Positions 1 through 8,726 of a stretch of 64,000 nt of DNA are shown one piece after another (the stretch's first letter is position 1; the number at the start of each line of letters is the position of its first letter). The DNA is taken from assembly GCA_047626725.1 (NCBI GenBank), contig JBLHSG010000020.1, positions 17,713-81,712 of the forward strand, written 5' to 3'. The notes below the pieces were generated by a model. The model ran no database searches. It was not told where the DNA came from and saw only the letters and a list, made by a program, of their open reading frames with translations. The translations under genes and the position numbers were made by a program. This DNA is from Ascidiaceihabitans sp034111945 (lineage in GTDB: Bacteria; Pseudomonadota; Alphaproteobacteria; Rhodobacterales; Rhodobacteraceae).

Positions 1-1130
1 TTCATCGCGTTCGGCAATCCACTGCCAAAAGATGCGCCTTGTTCCAGCATCATCAGGGCCGCATTAAAGTACGCTTGATACAGCTGATCCACGTGCACAT
101 AGCTTGCCATATCCCGCAGCGTGGTCACGAATTGCGGCGCAGGCGTAGGCGTTTTGGGCACGTTTTTAAAGTTCGCACCATTCTGCACATCCAGCCACTC
201 CAAATAGTTTGTCATGTAATCAAGGTCGGCCATATCAGGCTTTAGTTTTTGACTGATTGATTGTGCGCCAAATGAAATCAGGCCGTCTTCTTGATCCACC
301 AAATCCTTACCTGTGCCCAACAGCAAAAACTGCGAAATATGCGCGCCGGTCCGTGCGCCATCAGTGCTTCCGCGAAACAGGTTTTGCACCGTCAATTGGG
401 TTGGCCCGTCGCCATACCGCGCTGCCCTGCGGCGTTTTTCTTCGCGGTTTAACGTTCGTGACGCATTCGCCTTTGGATCAAAACTGATGGCTGTTTTTGA
501 TGTGTCAAACCACGGCAGCTGGTTCAATTCATCGAGCAATTCCTGAACTGTGAAACCTGTGCCGTCGATGTTGACTGTGTAATCTGGATCTTCAAGATTC
601 TTGAACGACACATCCCGCAACAAGGCCATCGCATAGACCTCTGCCAATTCGGCCGTCAATTCCGAACTTCCCAAAGGCGGGGCTGGTGGCATCGCAACAC
701 CGGCAGGCGGTGTTCCCATGACGTCGGCGTTCAAACCGCCCCACGGGCTTTCCCATTTACGCGGTTTTCCACTATCCGCAGTCGGGTTGCTCCGCACGAA
801 TGTGTACGCCTCCAAACCGGGGGCTTGTGGCCCTAGTTTTGCGTCAAAATCAGTTGCACCCTCGGGCGCAGGCGGCGCGGACAATAGTTTCACAAACGTT
901 TCGTAATCCTGCGCCGACACCTGCCCCATCAGGTTATGCGGCAACCCTTTGGTAAAACTGGTGACGGGGTTCAGGGAATAGGCCTGTTCTTCGCCGTTTG
1001 AATGCACAATCGGGGCCGGAAAACTGTCGGTGTCAGCCATTTTTTCAATGGCAGCAAGGCGCACGCGGCGCTCGTTTTCTAGTGCGTCTTGTCCATCAAG
1101 CTTTGGTCGATACTGGTTTGGTCGAAGCAT
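1..1130 (-). CDS. Vanadium-dependent haloperoxidase-like protein (3' end beyond window)
   Basis: The minus strand is open from an ATG at 1130 to the window edge, giving 376 N-terminal residues. An AGGAG element sits a few bases upstream of the ATG. The region LFRGSTDGARTGAHISQFLL is close to the Gly-Pro-Tyr-x-Ser-Gln-Phe stretch that precedes the catalytic half of vanadium bromo/chloroperoxidase-like proteins. It also has the helical segment ELAEVYAMALLRDVSF found upstream of that stretch in this family. The vanadate-binding PAP2 motifs would lie further on, outside the window, so enzyme activity cannot be judged. No signal peptide is visible. The family oxidises halides with H2O2 or has lost that activity. 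The gene is divergent from the subtilase gene at 1332, and a second PAP2-fold protein is encoded nearby (3833-4984), which suggests a functional cluster. Confidence 0.75.
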   Translation of the reverse strand, partial: MLRPNQYRPKLDGQDALENERRVRLAAIEKMADTDSFPAPIVHSNGEEQAYSLNPVTSFTKGLPHNLMGQVSAQDYETFVKLLSAPPAPEGATDFDAKLGPQAPGLEAYTFVRSNPTADSGKPRKWESPWGGLNADVMGTPPAGVAMPPAPPLGSSELTAELAEVYAMALLRDVSFKNLEDPDYTVNIDGTGFTVQELLDELNQLPWFDTSKTAISFDPKANASRTLNREEKRRRAARYGDGPTQLTVQNLFRGSTDGARTGAHISQFLLLGTGKDLVDQEDGLISFGAQSISQKLKPDMADLDYMTNYLEWLDVQNGANFKNVPKTPTPAPQFVTTLRDMASYVHVDQLYQAYFNAALMMLEQGASFGSGLPNAM

Positions 1131-1331
1131 TTCGCTCTCCTGTTTATAGGTTCGATATCCAAACTGCAGTCTTGTGCAGCTTGGGTCATCGACACTTAGC
1201 CACAGACCGTGATCCCGCCGTCAATCGTGCCATGGGGCAGCGTGAATTCTCCGTTAAACCCAACATCACCAGTGGAAATAAACACGCCTTGGGGGCATCC
1301 TGAATTCAACAATCACATTCGGGAGCGCGAG

Positions 1332-3806
1332 ATGGGCTGGGAAAAAAGTGACTATAATCGAAGCGGTCAGTCAAAAACTTTTGATGATCCCTATTCCCAT
1401 TGGGAAGATGCGACGCGGCCCAAAGTTCTTTGCGAGGACCCTGATAACCTTTGGAAACCCGTCTACATTCGGGTGAAAAAAGGCCCCAAGGTTGCGGGCG
1501 CGAAAAACCCTTATGCCAAAAACGCCCAGATTTTACGTGGAACGATCATTTCAACGCCCAATGCATCCATCATCGGTCAAGACAGTCTGAGGTTGCTGGA
1601 CATGATCGTTGAAGGCGAGGCAAGTGAAGAAGACGCCAGGGTTTACCGGTATTTGTTCATCTACCGCCTCGCGCACGAAGCCCACAAAGAGCTAAAGACT
1701 GAACAAGGCAAAAGCCTTTATGAGATTGTGCAAATCGGGCCGCTTGTGCCCCGATCCAGCCTCGTGCTTTTGTCGATGCCAAATGCGAAGGTCGCCGACA
1801 CGCACGAGGTGCCCAAAACACACAAAATCTGCAAACGCGTGGTTTTGACAGGCGTTATTGATGACACGATGGGCATCGCACACGAACGGTTTCGCAAAAC
1901 TGAAAACACCACGCGTATCACGCATTTCTGGCGCCAAGGTGTGGAAGGATTCAATAATCAGGACGGGACAACCGCCGTCGTCATTGGTCAAGAATTCACA
2001 GGTCAACAGATCAATGGCATGTTGCAAAACACCGCAAGTGAAACGGCGTTTTATCACCTGCTTCGGAACATTTCGACAAACGAGGGATGGCATACACGCA
2101 CCATGAAGTTGGTGAGTATTTTGCCTGAACTGCTTGATGGGACCAGTGAACTTATTCCTAAAACCGGCGATCGGGGCGCAATTTTCAGAACTGTGCTTGC
2201 GCAATTTCGGGAAGAATTCGAAGTCTTGCAACAGTGGTTTCCAGATGATGACGTCCTCGGATTTGTGGAGGCATTGAAAGCCATTTCTCAAGGTGATGCT
2301 GTGTTGTTTGCGGACAATCGCATAATCAAAAAAATGCAGTTTTTAAAATCATCTGCGTCGCATAAATTTTTCGAACGCTTGTACATCCGCCATCATGGAT
2401 ACAACGCATCGCACGGCACCGCGATGTTGGATCTTGCCGCTGGATTGCCGTTGGATTCCAACCAGAAAAACGATCGCCCAATTGTCGCGGTCGAGTTGCC
2501 CCAACTGGCTACGGTTGAAACCAACGGCGCGCGGTTGGATTTTTACGTGCTTCAGGCCTTGCACCGGATTCTGTTTCACGCCGACAATTTCGACATTGAA
2601 GGCAAAAAATATCGCGTCCCTGTCGTCATCAATTTCAGCTACGGCATTACGGCCGGGCCAAAGGACGGAAACGGGTTTTTAGAAGACGCCATCAAGCGCA
2701 TTATCGAACACCGCGAAAAATGCGGCCTCATGACAAAAGTTGTCTTACCGGCGGGCAATACTTATCGCTCAGCCCTCACTGGTCGCATGGAAATCAAGGC
2801 CGCAAAAATCGATCAGATCCCGAATTCCGATACTATCGAATGGCAAATCGCGCCCCAAGATTACAGTACCAGCTATCTTGAAGTCCGCTTGTCTGGTTCA
2901 AAAAAATGGCGACTTACGCTGACGCCCCCGTTGACCGATCCTATTACGATCCAAAGCGCAGACATCAAAACCCACGAAACCTATGTGCATAAACACGACG
3001 AATTGTACAAAGCGGCGATTTACGTCGAACCGATTCACAAGCCTAGCGACAACGCAACAATCAAAACCGATTTTGATCACACCCGTGTGGTAATCGCATT
3101 GGCGCCAACAATCGCGTTTGACGATCCACAGCACAAAATCGAACCCGGAACTTACGCAATTACGATCTCGAATGGCGAACGCGGCGCGGCAGGGAAATCC
3201 CTAACCGCACGCATCGACGCACAACGCGATGACACGCCCAGCGGGTTTTCGATACTTGGTCGCCAATCATATTTGGATGACCCCGAACAGGACGGCATCG
3301 ACGAAGTCACAAAAGCCCGCCGTTTTCCAAAAGATACATCCGCCGTCAAAACCGACGAAACATTATCTGCGTTCTCAACCGCGTTTAGCGACTGCATGTT
3401 TGTGGTCGGCGGCACCTATCCTGACAGCAACCGTTTGACCGTCGATGACGCCAATGTGCGTGAACCAGCGCGCTATTCATCAGCCGGTGCGGATGGGAAA
3501 AGATGCCCCGACCTATCGGCGATTTCGGAACAAGGGCGCGCAATCGGAGGCGTGTTGGCGGCAGGCCCCTTTTCTGGATCAACGGTCATGATTTCAGGCA
3601 CCAGCGCGGCCGCCCCACAGGTCACCCGCGAAATTGTAACCGCGCTTTTGAGGAACCCGGACCAATCAACCAAAGCAGAAATACTAAAAGCGATCTTACC
3701 GACATCGCCAAAAACACCGGACGCAAGACTGGGTCAAGGCACCATTCGCGATATCGGCACGGACGAAAAAATAGGGCGTCCACAACGCAGACGCCCCGGA
3801 CACTAA
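1332..3806 (+). CDS. Subtilisin-like (S8 family) serine peptidase
   Basis: An 824-residue protein. The ATG at 1332 is preceded by GGGAG; the frame stays open back to 1209, but that extension crosses the promoter region and has no good start. The S8 triad can be read in the usual order: Asp in GVIDDTMGIAHERF (about residue 177 or 178), His in HGTAMLDLAAG (His361) and Ser in SGTSAAAPQ (Ser758). The oxyanion Asn lies in VLPAGN (Asn476). About 180 residues separate Asp from His and about 280 separate Asn from Ser, so the catalytic domain carries large insertions. No signal peptide or membrane segment is seen, so it may act in the cytosol. It lies between two genes of the PAP2/haloperoxidase fold. 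The substrate is unknown. S8 membership is fairly secure; activity is inferred. Confidence 0.8.
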   Translation: MGWEKSDYNRSGQSKTFDDPYSHWEDATRPKVLCEDPDNLWKPVYIRVKKGPKVAGAKNPYAKNAQILRGTIISTPNASIIGQDSLRLLDMIVEGEASEEDARVYRYLFIYRLAHEAHKELKTEQGKSLYEIVQIGPLVPRSSLVLLSMPNAKVADTHEVPKTHKICKRVVLTGVIDDTMGIAHERFRKTENTTRITHFWRQGVEGFNNQDGTTAVVIGQEFTGQQINGMLQNTASETAFYHLLRNISTNEGWHTRTMKLVSILPELLDGTSELIPKTGDRGAIFRTVLAQFREEFEVLQQWFPDDDVLGFVEALKAISQGDAVLFADNRIIKKMQFLKSSASHKFFERLYIRHHGYNASHGTAMLDLAAGLPLDSNQKNDRPIVAVELPQLATVETNGARLDFYVLQALHRILFHADNFDIEGKKYRVPVVINFSYGITAGPKDGNGFLEDAIKRIIEHREKCGLMTKVVLPAGNTYRSALTGRMEIKAAKIDQIPNSDTIEWQIAPQDYSTSYLEVRLSGSKKWRLTLTPPLTDPITIQSADIKTHETYVHKHDELYKAAIYVEPIHKPSDNATIKTDFDHTRVVIALAPTIAFDDPQHKIEPGTYAITISNGERGAAGKSLTARIDAQRDDTPSGFSILGRQSYLDDPEQDGIDEVTKARRFPKDTSAVKTDETLSAFSTAFSDCMFVVGGTYPDSNRLTVDDANVREPARYSSAGADGKRCPDLSAISEQGRAIGGVLAAGPFSGSTVMISGTSAAAPQVTREIVTALLRNPDQSTKAEILKAILPTSPKTPDARLGQGTIRDIGTDEKIGRPQRRRPGH

Positions 3807-3832
3807 TGTCGCAAGCGGAGCCTAGGCCACAA

Positions 3833-4984
3833 TCACGGCCACTCCGCTGCGGCCAGCGCCCATGATTTTGCGAGCAGTGGATTTTCATCACCATCCTCAA
3901 GCTTTAGCTGCTTCAGCTTGGACCCCAGCCAGTTCAGATTGAAATCCAAGTCATCGGTAAAATTCACGTCTTTGTTCTGTGTGTCCCCGTTACCATCGGC
4001 ATAATCCATGCCCGATTTAAAAACATTGCGATCCGACGTGATCGTTTTATTGGTCGCCAACGCGTAAACCGCATCCCCGATTGAACAGCCCAAAATTGCG
4101 CCCGCAGCGCTGTCACACGGGAAATGAACCCCCGCCACAGTCCGGTTTGCCGCCATTCTTTCGGCCAATCGAAACGGGTGCACTTCGTTTTCGACGCCTA
4201 ATTTTGTCTCGTCAGATGTGCCGGCAGATGCCCCAAAATCAGGCTTCATTAATCGGTACATGACCGTCGCCACTGCAAAACTTTCGCACGAATGACCACT
4301 TGGAAAACTGGAATGATCCGGCGTTTGGATCAATGGCTGCACCTCGCTCCCGTATTCGATAGGGCGCGGCGAACGACACATGTGTTTGACTTGCATTTCA
4401 ACAAAAACAGCCAAACGCTCAACCGCATCCAACAAATCAACGGTCCGTGTGCGGCGTTGCGGATCAAGATATCCAAGCGTTCCAAAGAACGACATGATGT
4501 CATCCAATTGCACATTTATTTCTTCGATACGGTCGCTGCGCAAATCTGCATAGGTGCGCAGATGTTCCAATTGCCGCACAAAATGATCCGCACGCGGTTG
4601 ATGAATTTCAGCGATACGTTTGCCAGCCGCATGAACATACGAAACGCCGGGCACTGCTTTGACGGGTCTTCCATTCGCGTCTTGAGTTTCGGGTTGGGCA
4701 AAATCCCCGTCTACTCGAAACCTCGACATCAAGGCGTAATCCAAAAGCCGCGCGCGAATGTCGTACTGCAAATACAAAATATCATCGGCACCTTCATGGC
4801 CCGGCAGCGGTGGCGTGCGTTTCGCTTTGCCGTCCCAATACCCAACAATACCATCGCGATTGGTGTGCAATGCGGCGTTCAATAACGTCGAAGACGCACC
4901 GCCGGCATGGTCAGTTCCACCCCCTCCCATGCGTCCCATTCTGCCCATGCGTCCCATTCGTCCCATGCGTCCTGCCGTTGCCAT
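3833..4984 (-). CDS. PAP2-superfamily / vanadium haloperoxidase-fold protein
   Basis: A 383-residue protein with the complete three-part signature shared by PAP2 acid phosphatases and vanadium haloperoxidases: Lys200-x6-Arg207-Pro208, SFPSGH (residues 226-231), and Arg281-x5-His287-x3-Asp291. No transmembrane helices are evident, so this is a soluble member, more like haloperoxidases or class A acid phosphatases than lipid phosphatases. The N-terminus is a low-complexity run of Gly-Arg-Met triplets ending in four glycines. The C-terminal part holds an acidic stretch rich in Asp and Asn (about residues 326-346) that could bind a metal. The start at 4984 has a very strong AGGAGGTGA ribosome site. 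The gene converges on the S8 peptidase, 26 bases away. Whether it is a phosphatase or a peroxidase cannot be told from the motifs alone. Confidence 0.8.
   Translation of the reverse strand: MATAGRMGRMGRMGRMGRMGGGGTDHAGGASSTLLNAALHTNRDGIVGYWDGKAKRTPPLPGHEGADDILYLQYDIRARLLDYALMSRFRVDGDFAQPETQDANGRPVKAVPGVSYVHAAGKRIAEIHQPRADHFVRQLEHLRTYADLRSDRIEEINVQLDDIMSFFGTLGYLDPQRRTRTVDLLDAVERLAVFVEMQVKHMCRSPRPIEYGSEVQPLIQTPDHSSFPSGHSCESFAVATVMYRLMKPDFGASAGTSDETKLGVENEVHPFRLAERMAANRTVAGVHFPCDSAAGAILGCSIGDAVYALATNKTITSDRNVFKSGMDYADGNGDTQNKDVNFTDDLDFNLNWLGSKLKQLKLEDGDENPLLAKSWALAAAEWP
4926..4970 (-). repeat. Five tandem 9-bp units encoding Gly-Arg-Met
   Basis: On the plus strand the units read CCCATGCGT, CCCATTCTG, CCCATGCGT, CCCATTCGT, CCCATGCGT. 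Units 1, 3 and 5 are identical and 2 and 4 vary. On the coding (minus) strand they give the Met-Gly-Arg repeats at the N-terminus of the PAP2 protein. Near-perfect 9-mers can expand or contract in frame, so copy number may differ between strains. Confidence 0.9.
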
Positions 4985-5162
4985 GTGTCACCTCCTAGCA
5001 AATATGATTACTCTTGATTTTTGGGCGATTTTTGGTGTTCACTCCAGTGAAACCAGCGGTTGATTTCCGAATTGACGGAGAATTCACGACCTGCTTGGAC
5101 AATCCATTTCGCGCGCGCGTTCTGGAGCCTTATTTTAGGCAGCTCTTGGGGTGGGGGCGCTG

Positions 5163-6764
5163 ATGAAAATTGAAATAGACCTTTTTGGACCGCTGCATGT
5201 TTCCGCAATTGACGGAACAAATTTGACTCCGAAATCCAGCAAGGCCCAAGGTCTTATTGCGCTGTTGGCCACTGGATCGCGATTATCGCGCTCGCGCACA
5301 TGGTTGCAAAGCCGGTTATGGAGCGACCGCGGACGTGAGCAAGGCGCCGGCAGTTTGCGTCAGGTTTTGACCGAAATACGCAAATCATTTGGCCCCTATT
5401 CCGAATTTCTATTGGCCGATCGCAGCGCAGTTTCGTTTTGCTCGCTGAATACCATGGTCATTGAATCCGCCCCTGACGACACTCAAAAAGAATTCCTCGA
5501 AGGCTTGGATATTCGTGACGAAGCATTTGAGGACTGGCTAAGGTTAGAGCGCACAAATCGACACATCAGCGCGTCACCATCGGCGCAAATTCAGGCGCAC
5601 TCACCTTCCCCACTCGATACTAAAAAACGCCGCCTTGTGATCATAAACGAAAAAGGTCCCTCCGAAGGAATGGAAGGGTTTTTTGCCAACCATTTCGCCG
5701 ATAGCGTGGCGCGCAGCATCGAAGAAATGATGAACGTCCAAGTCACCAAAGACGTCGGACACCGCCCATGCGCCAGCGATTTGATCCTGCGCACCTCGGC
5801 AAGCATGTCATCGGGATTGGCCGGATTGCGGGTTTCGATGGAACGCGCAAATGGGGGGCAGAACCTGTGGTCCGGTTCGGAATTGGTCGAATCCAAAGGC
5901 GTTCCTCCGATTGATCACGAAAATGTACTGCGCCTGATCAACAACGCCTCCGAAGGGATTTCCGAGGTCCTGTACCACGCCGCCCACACCGATACCGAAG
6001 GGTTCGATGCAACGATACTGACCAGACGCGCGCTTAAACTTATGTTTTCAATGCGAAAAACCGAACAGCAGCAGGCCGACGGGTTACTATCGATGGCATT
6101 CGAAATTCAGCAACGCGGCGTGATTTTAGCGTGGCGTGTGATGCTGCGAATTCTGATGTTGGTCGAACAGCACGAAGGTGTCGACGAAGATTCAGCCGCC
6201 GTTGCAATTGAATTGGCGCACCGCGCGCTTGAACTTGAACCGCTCAATTCGATGGTTGTTGCAGCAGCGTCGAATGCCGCACTTATTCTCGAAGGCGACA
6301 ACGTCAGAGGGTTGGAATTGGCAGAACGCGCGGTTCGGTTGAACCCTGCCAACCCATTTGCGCTGGACTGCCTGTCAATCGCAGCCCTTTATCATGGTGA
6401 CAACGCGGTCGCACATCGCGGTCAGCTCCGGGCACGTTACATCGCTGGAAACACCCAATTCGGCCACTGGTTTGACATGGGTTGCAGCATGACCGCTGCC
6501 ATTTCTGGCGACTTCAATACTGCAAGTTCCATGGCACAAAGGGCGGTTGCGAGTTCCCCCTCATTTCGCCCGCCCTTGCGCTATTTGATTGCTTTGTACG
6601 TTCGATCCGGTGAGGTAGAAAAAGCCCAATTGGCCGTCGAACAGCTCAAGGATATTGAGCCCACATTCACGACCGACAAGTTGTGGGACGACACCGCATA
6701 TCCCGTTCGCGATCTACGTCGAAGCGGGTTGATCAACAAAGGAACGTATACTGTTCTAAAGTGA
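5163..6764 (+). CDS. SARP-like transcriptional regulator with TPR-like repeats
   Basis: A 533-residue protein from the ATG at 5163; an in-frame GTG at 5151 is the alternative. Residues 1-95 resemble the winged-helix DNA-binding domain of SARP/BTAD regulators: an initial IDLFGPLHV strand, then KAQGLIALLA, then a helix pair ending in REQGAGSLRQVLTEIRKSFG. After a linker, a middle region starting at KKRRLVIINEKG resembles the non-catalytic domain joined to such regulators in alphaproteobacteria. The C-terminal half (about 300-533) is alpha-helical with TPR-like repeats, for example ELAHRALELEPLNSMVVAAA and ELAERAVRLNPANPFALD. It lies 178 bases from the PAP2 gene and divergent from it, so it is the natural candidate regulator of the cluster, although this is inference. 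No receiver domain or membrane segment is present. Confidence 0.7.
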   Translation: MKIEIDLFGPLHVSAIDGTNLTPKSSKAQGLIALLATGSRLSRSRTWLQSRLWSDRGREQGAGSLRQVLTEIRKSFGPYSEFLLADRSAVSFCSLNTMVIESAPDDTQKEFLEGLDIRDEAFEDWLRLERTNRHISASPSAQIQAHSPSPLDTKKRRLVIINEKGPSEGMEGFFANHFADSVARSIEEMMNVQVTKDVGHRPCASDLILRTSASMSSGLAGLRVSMERANGGQNLWSGSELVESKGVPPIDHENVLRLINNASEGISEVLYHAAHTDTEGFDATILTRRALKLMFSMRKTEQQQADGLLSMAFEIQQRGVILAWRVMLRILMLVEQHEGVDEDSAAVAIELAHRALELEPLNSMVVAAASNAALILEGDNVRGLELAERAVRLNPANPFALDCLSIAALYHGDNAVAHRGQLRARYIAGNTQFGHWFDMGCSMTAAISGDFNTASSMAQRAVASSPSFRPPLRYLIALYVRSGEVEKAQLAVEQLKDIEPTFTTDKLWDDTAYPVRDLRRSGLINKGTYTVLK

Positions 6765-6799
6765 AACAGGTGCCTTTAGACGACAGACGGCTTTGATCG

Positions 6800-7552
6800 T
6801 TATGCGTTGTCCTGTGGTGATTTATCGTCAAAACCGATCTCGTCCTCGTCGACCGCACACCAGCTTGCGCGCAGAATGCTTGGCGTCAGCGAAATCTGAG
6901 AAATGGTTCTTTCAATCCTAAGAGCGCTCGCGTCTGGGCCGCTGACTTGCGCAATAATTTCGACGGTTTTGTCGTCCTTGTGACTCGCGATTTGACACAG
7001 GCTTAGCCCCTGTTCCGTCAAGCATCCGATAAACACAGCGCGCACGTCTTTTTCGTCATCGCGCGCGCATTTCAGCGTCAGTTCGAACACCGGTTCGGTT
7101 CCTGCACTTTTTGAAGCCGCTGATTTTAATTGCCGCACAATAGGACGAAGCCCCAAATTAGAGAACACAATCAACAGCGTAAGGGCGACCGCATACATCA
7201 AATGCCCTGAACCTGCGATCAATCCAACAGCGGCGGAACACCAAAGCGTGGCAGCGGTGTTTATGCCTTGGATGTTAAATCCGTCCCTGAAAATGATACC
7301 CGCCCCTAAAAACCCGATGCCTGACACGACCTGCGCGGCCACGCGAGTGGGGTTAATATCTTCGGGAAACAGCGCGGCAAACGTAACAAATCCTGCAGCC
7401 CCAAGGGACACCAACGCATTGGTCCGCAGCCCCGCCATTCTGCCGCGAAATTGCCGTTCCGATCCGATAATCGCACCAAGGATCAAAGCAACCGCCATGT
7501 TAATCGTTGCAATCAGCAGCGCAAAATCGAGGTCTGATAGGATTTGGTTCAT
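6800..7552 (-). CDS. MgtC/SapB-family membrane protein
   Basis: A 250-residue protein with the MgtC hallmarks: an N-terminal helix, then GAIIGSERQFRGRMAGLRTNALVSLGAAGFV, then RVAAQVVSGIGFLGAGIIFRDG, then a helix rich in small residues. About five transmembrane helices fill residues 10-140. The C-terminal domain (about 150-235) is soluble and ACT-like, as in full-length MgtC relatives. The start at 7552 follows AAGGAAG at good spacing. MgtC proteins are linked to growth at low magnesium and to intracellular survival through effects on ATP synthase or phosphate balance. The neighbours give no clue to its role here. Confidence 0.85.
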   Translation of the reverse strand: MNQILSDLDFALLIATINMAVALILGAIIGSERQFRGRMAGLRTNALVSLGAAGFVTFAALFPEDINPTRVAAQVVSGIGFLGAGIIFRDGFNIQGINTAATLWCSAAVGLIAGSGHLMYAVALTLLIVFSNLGLRPIVRQLKSAASKSAGTEPVFELTLKCARDDEKDVRAVFIGCLTEQGLSLCQIASHKDDKTVEIIAQVSGPDASALRIERTISQISLTPSILRASWCAVDEDEIGFDDKSPQDNA

Positions 7553-7742
7553 TGTTTCGGCTTCCTTGCTTCACTTCAGCTAACAGTTTTTCAAAGGCGA
7601 CGGAACTGTTCCCCTGACCATCCGCAGCACGAGATCGACATGCGGGCAAATGATTGGCCCGTTTTACGCTGTGTAATTCACAAACATGTTGCCAATGCCC
7701 CGCGTGTATTGTTCGCATAGGTCATCAAATCAGGAGAAACAG

Positions 7743-8711
7743 ATGTCGATCAAAACTGCAGTTATCGGGCTGGGTATTATGGGCCAACGGATGGTCGAAC
7801 ATATGGCCCTGCATCCTGATTTTTCGGTTGAGGCGATCTGGGATCCAGACCCCGCGGCCTGCACAGCGGCGCAAAAAATGGTGCCAACCGCCATTTTGGC
7901 TGATGATGCAGCAGACGCAATCGCACGCGCTGATTTGGTGTATCTGGCCTGCCCACCTGCCCCGCGCAAAGCATACGCATTGGCCACAGCAACACAGGGC
8001 AAGGCTGTTTTCCTCGAAAAACCACTGGGCATAGATATCGCCGAAAGCCGCGATTTGGTGACACGCCTTACGGCATCTGGCGTTCCAACAGCAGTCAATT
8101 TCACCCAAGCCGCAGGCACTGCCTTAACCGACATATCGGCTGCGGCAAAAGTAGGCGCGTTGGGTGATTTGATGGGAGTCGATATTATCGTAACCTACGC
8201 GAATTGGCCGCGCGCCTGGCAAAAGGCCGCAGATTGGTTGCGATTTCGCAATGAGGGCGGCATGACACGCGAAGTGATTTCGCATTTTCTATTCTGTAGC
8301 GAACGCATCCTTGGCCCCTTGGAATTGGTCTGGTCACAGCCCGATTATCCAGCGCAAATCGATCTATGCGAAACACACGTCGCGGCGCGTTTGGTCAATC
8401 AAAACGGAATTCCCGTGACGATCATGGGCAGCGTCGGCGGCGCGCAACCCGACCGACAAGAAGTCACAGTCAAAGGGTCAAAAACCAGCCGCCGCATATC
8501 TGATTTTTATCGTGACGCGGTGTCATCAGGTGCAGATTTCGAACGCGTCACCGACGACCCCATCGATCCACGCGCGACCAGCCTAAAAGTTCAGCTCGAT
8601 GATCTGGTTTTGTTGATCAACGGCAAGCCAAACCGTCTGGCAACGATCCAAGAAGCACTGCGCATCCAGATCCTCATCGAGGGCATATTGGCAGGCCCGA
8701 ACACGAAATGA
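7743..8711 (+). CDS. Gfo/Idh/MocA-family NAD(P)-dependent oxidoreductase
   Basis: A 322-residue protein starting at the ATG at 7743, which is preceded by AGGAGAAAC; the frame extends to 7686 but without a comparable ribosome site. The N-terminus KTAVIGLGIMGQRMVEHM is a Rossmann nucleotide-binding fold with GxGxxG-like glycines. FLEKPLGIDI is the Glu-Lys-Pro motif that defines the Gfo/Idh/MocA family and carries the catalytic lysine. The C-terminal half is the usual alpha/beta dimerisation domain. The substrate is unknown. The next gene begins 15 bases downstream, so it is probably the first gene of a three-gene operon with an amidase-type enzyme and a gamma-glutamyltransferase-type hydrolase. 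Confidence 0.8.
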   Translation: MSIKTAVIGLGIMGQRMVEHMALHPDFSVEAIWDPDPAACTAAQKMVPTAILADDAADAIARADLVYLACPPAPRKAYALATATQGKAVFLEKPLGIDIAESRDLVTRLTASGVPTAVNFTQAAGTALTDISAAAKVGALGDLMGVDIIVTYANWPRAWQKAADWLRFRNEGGMTREVISHFLFCSERILGPLELVWSQPDYPAQIDLCETHVAARLVNQNGIPVTIMGSVGGAQPDRQEVTVKGSKTSRRISDFYRDAVSSGADFERVTDDPIDPRATSLKVQLDDLVLLINGKPNRLATIQEALRIQILIEGILAGPNTK

Positions 8712-8726
8712 TCAAAGGGTGACATC

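Noticed and set aside
1209..1331. N-terminal extension of the S8 peptidase frame
   Set aside because: The extra 41 codons cross the divergent promoter region and have no ribosome site; the ATG at 1332 has GGGAG upstream.
4292..4885. 197-codon plus-strand frame inside the PAP2 gene
   Set aside because: It is antisense to a gene with a complete PAP2 motif set and has no recognisable domain.
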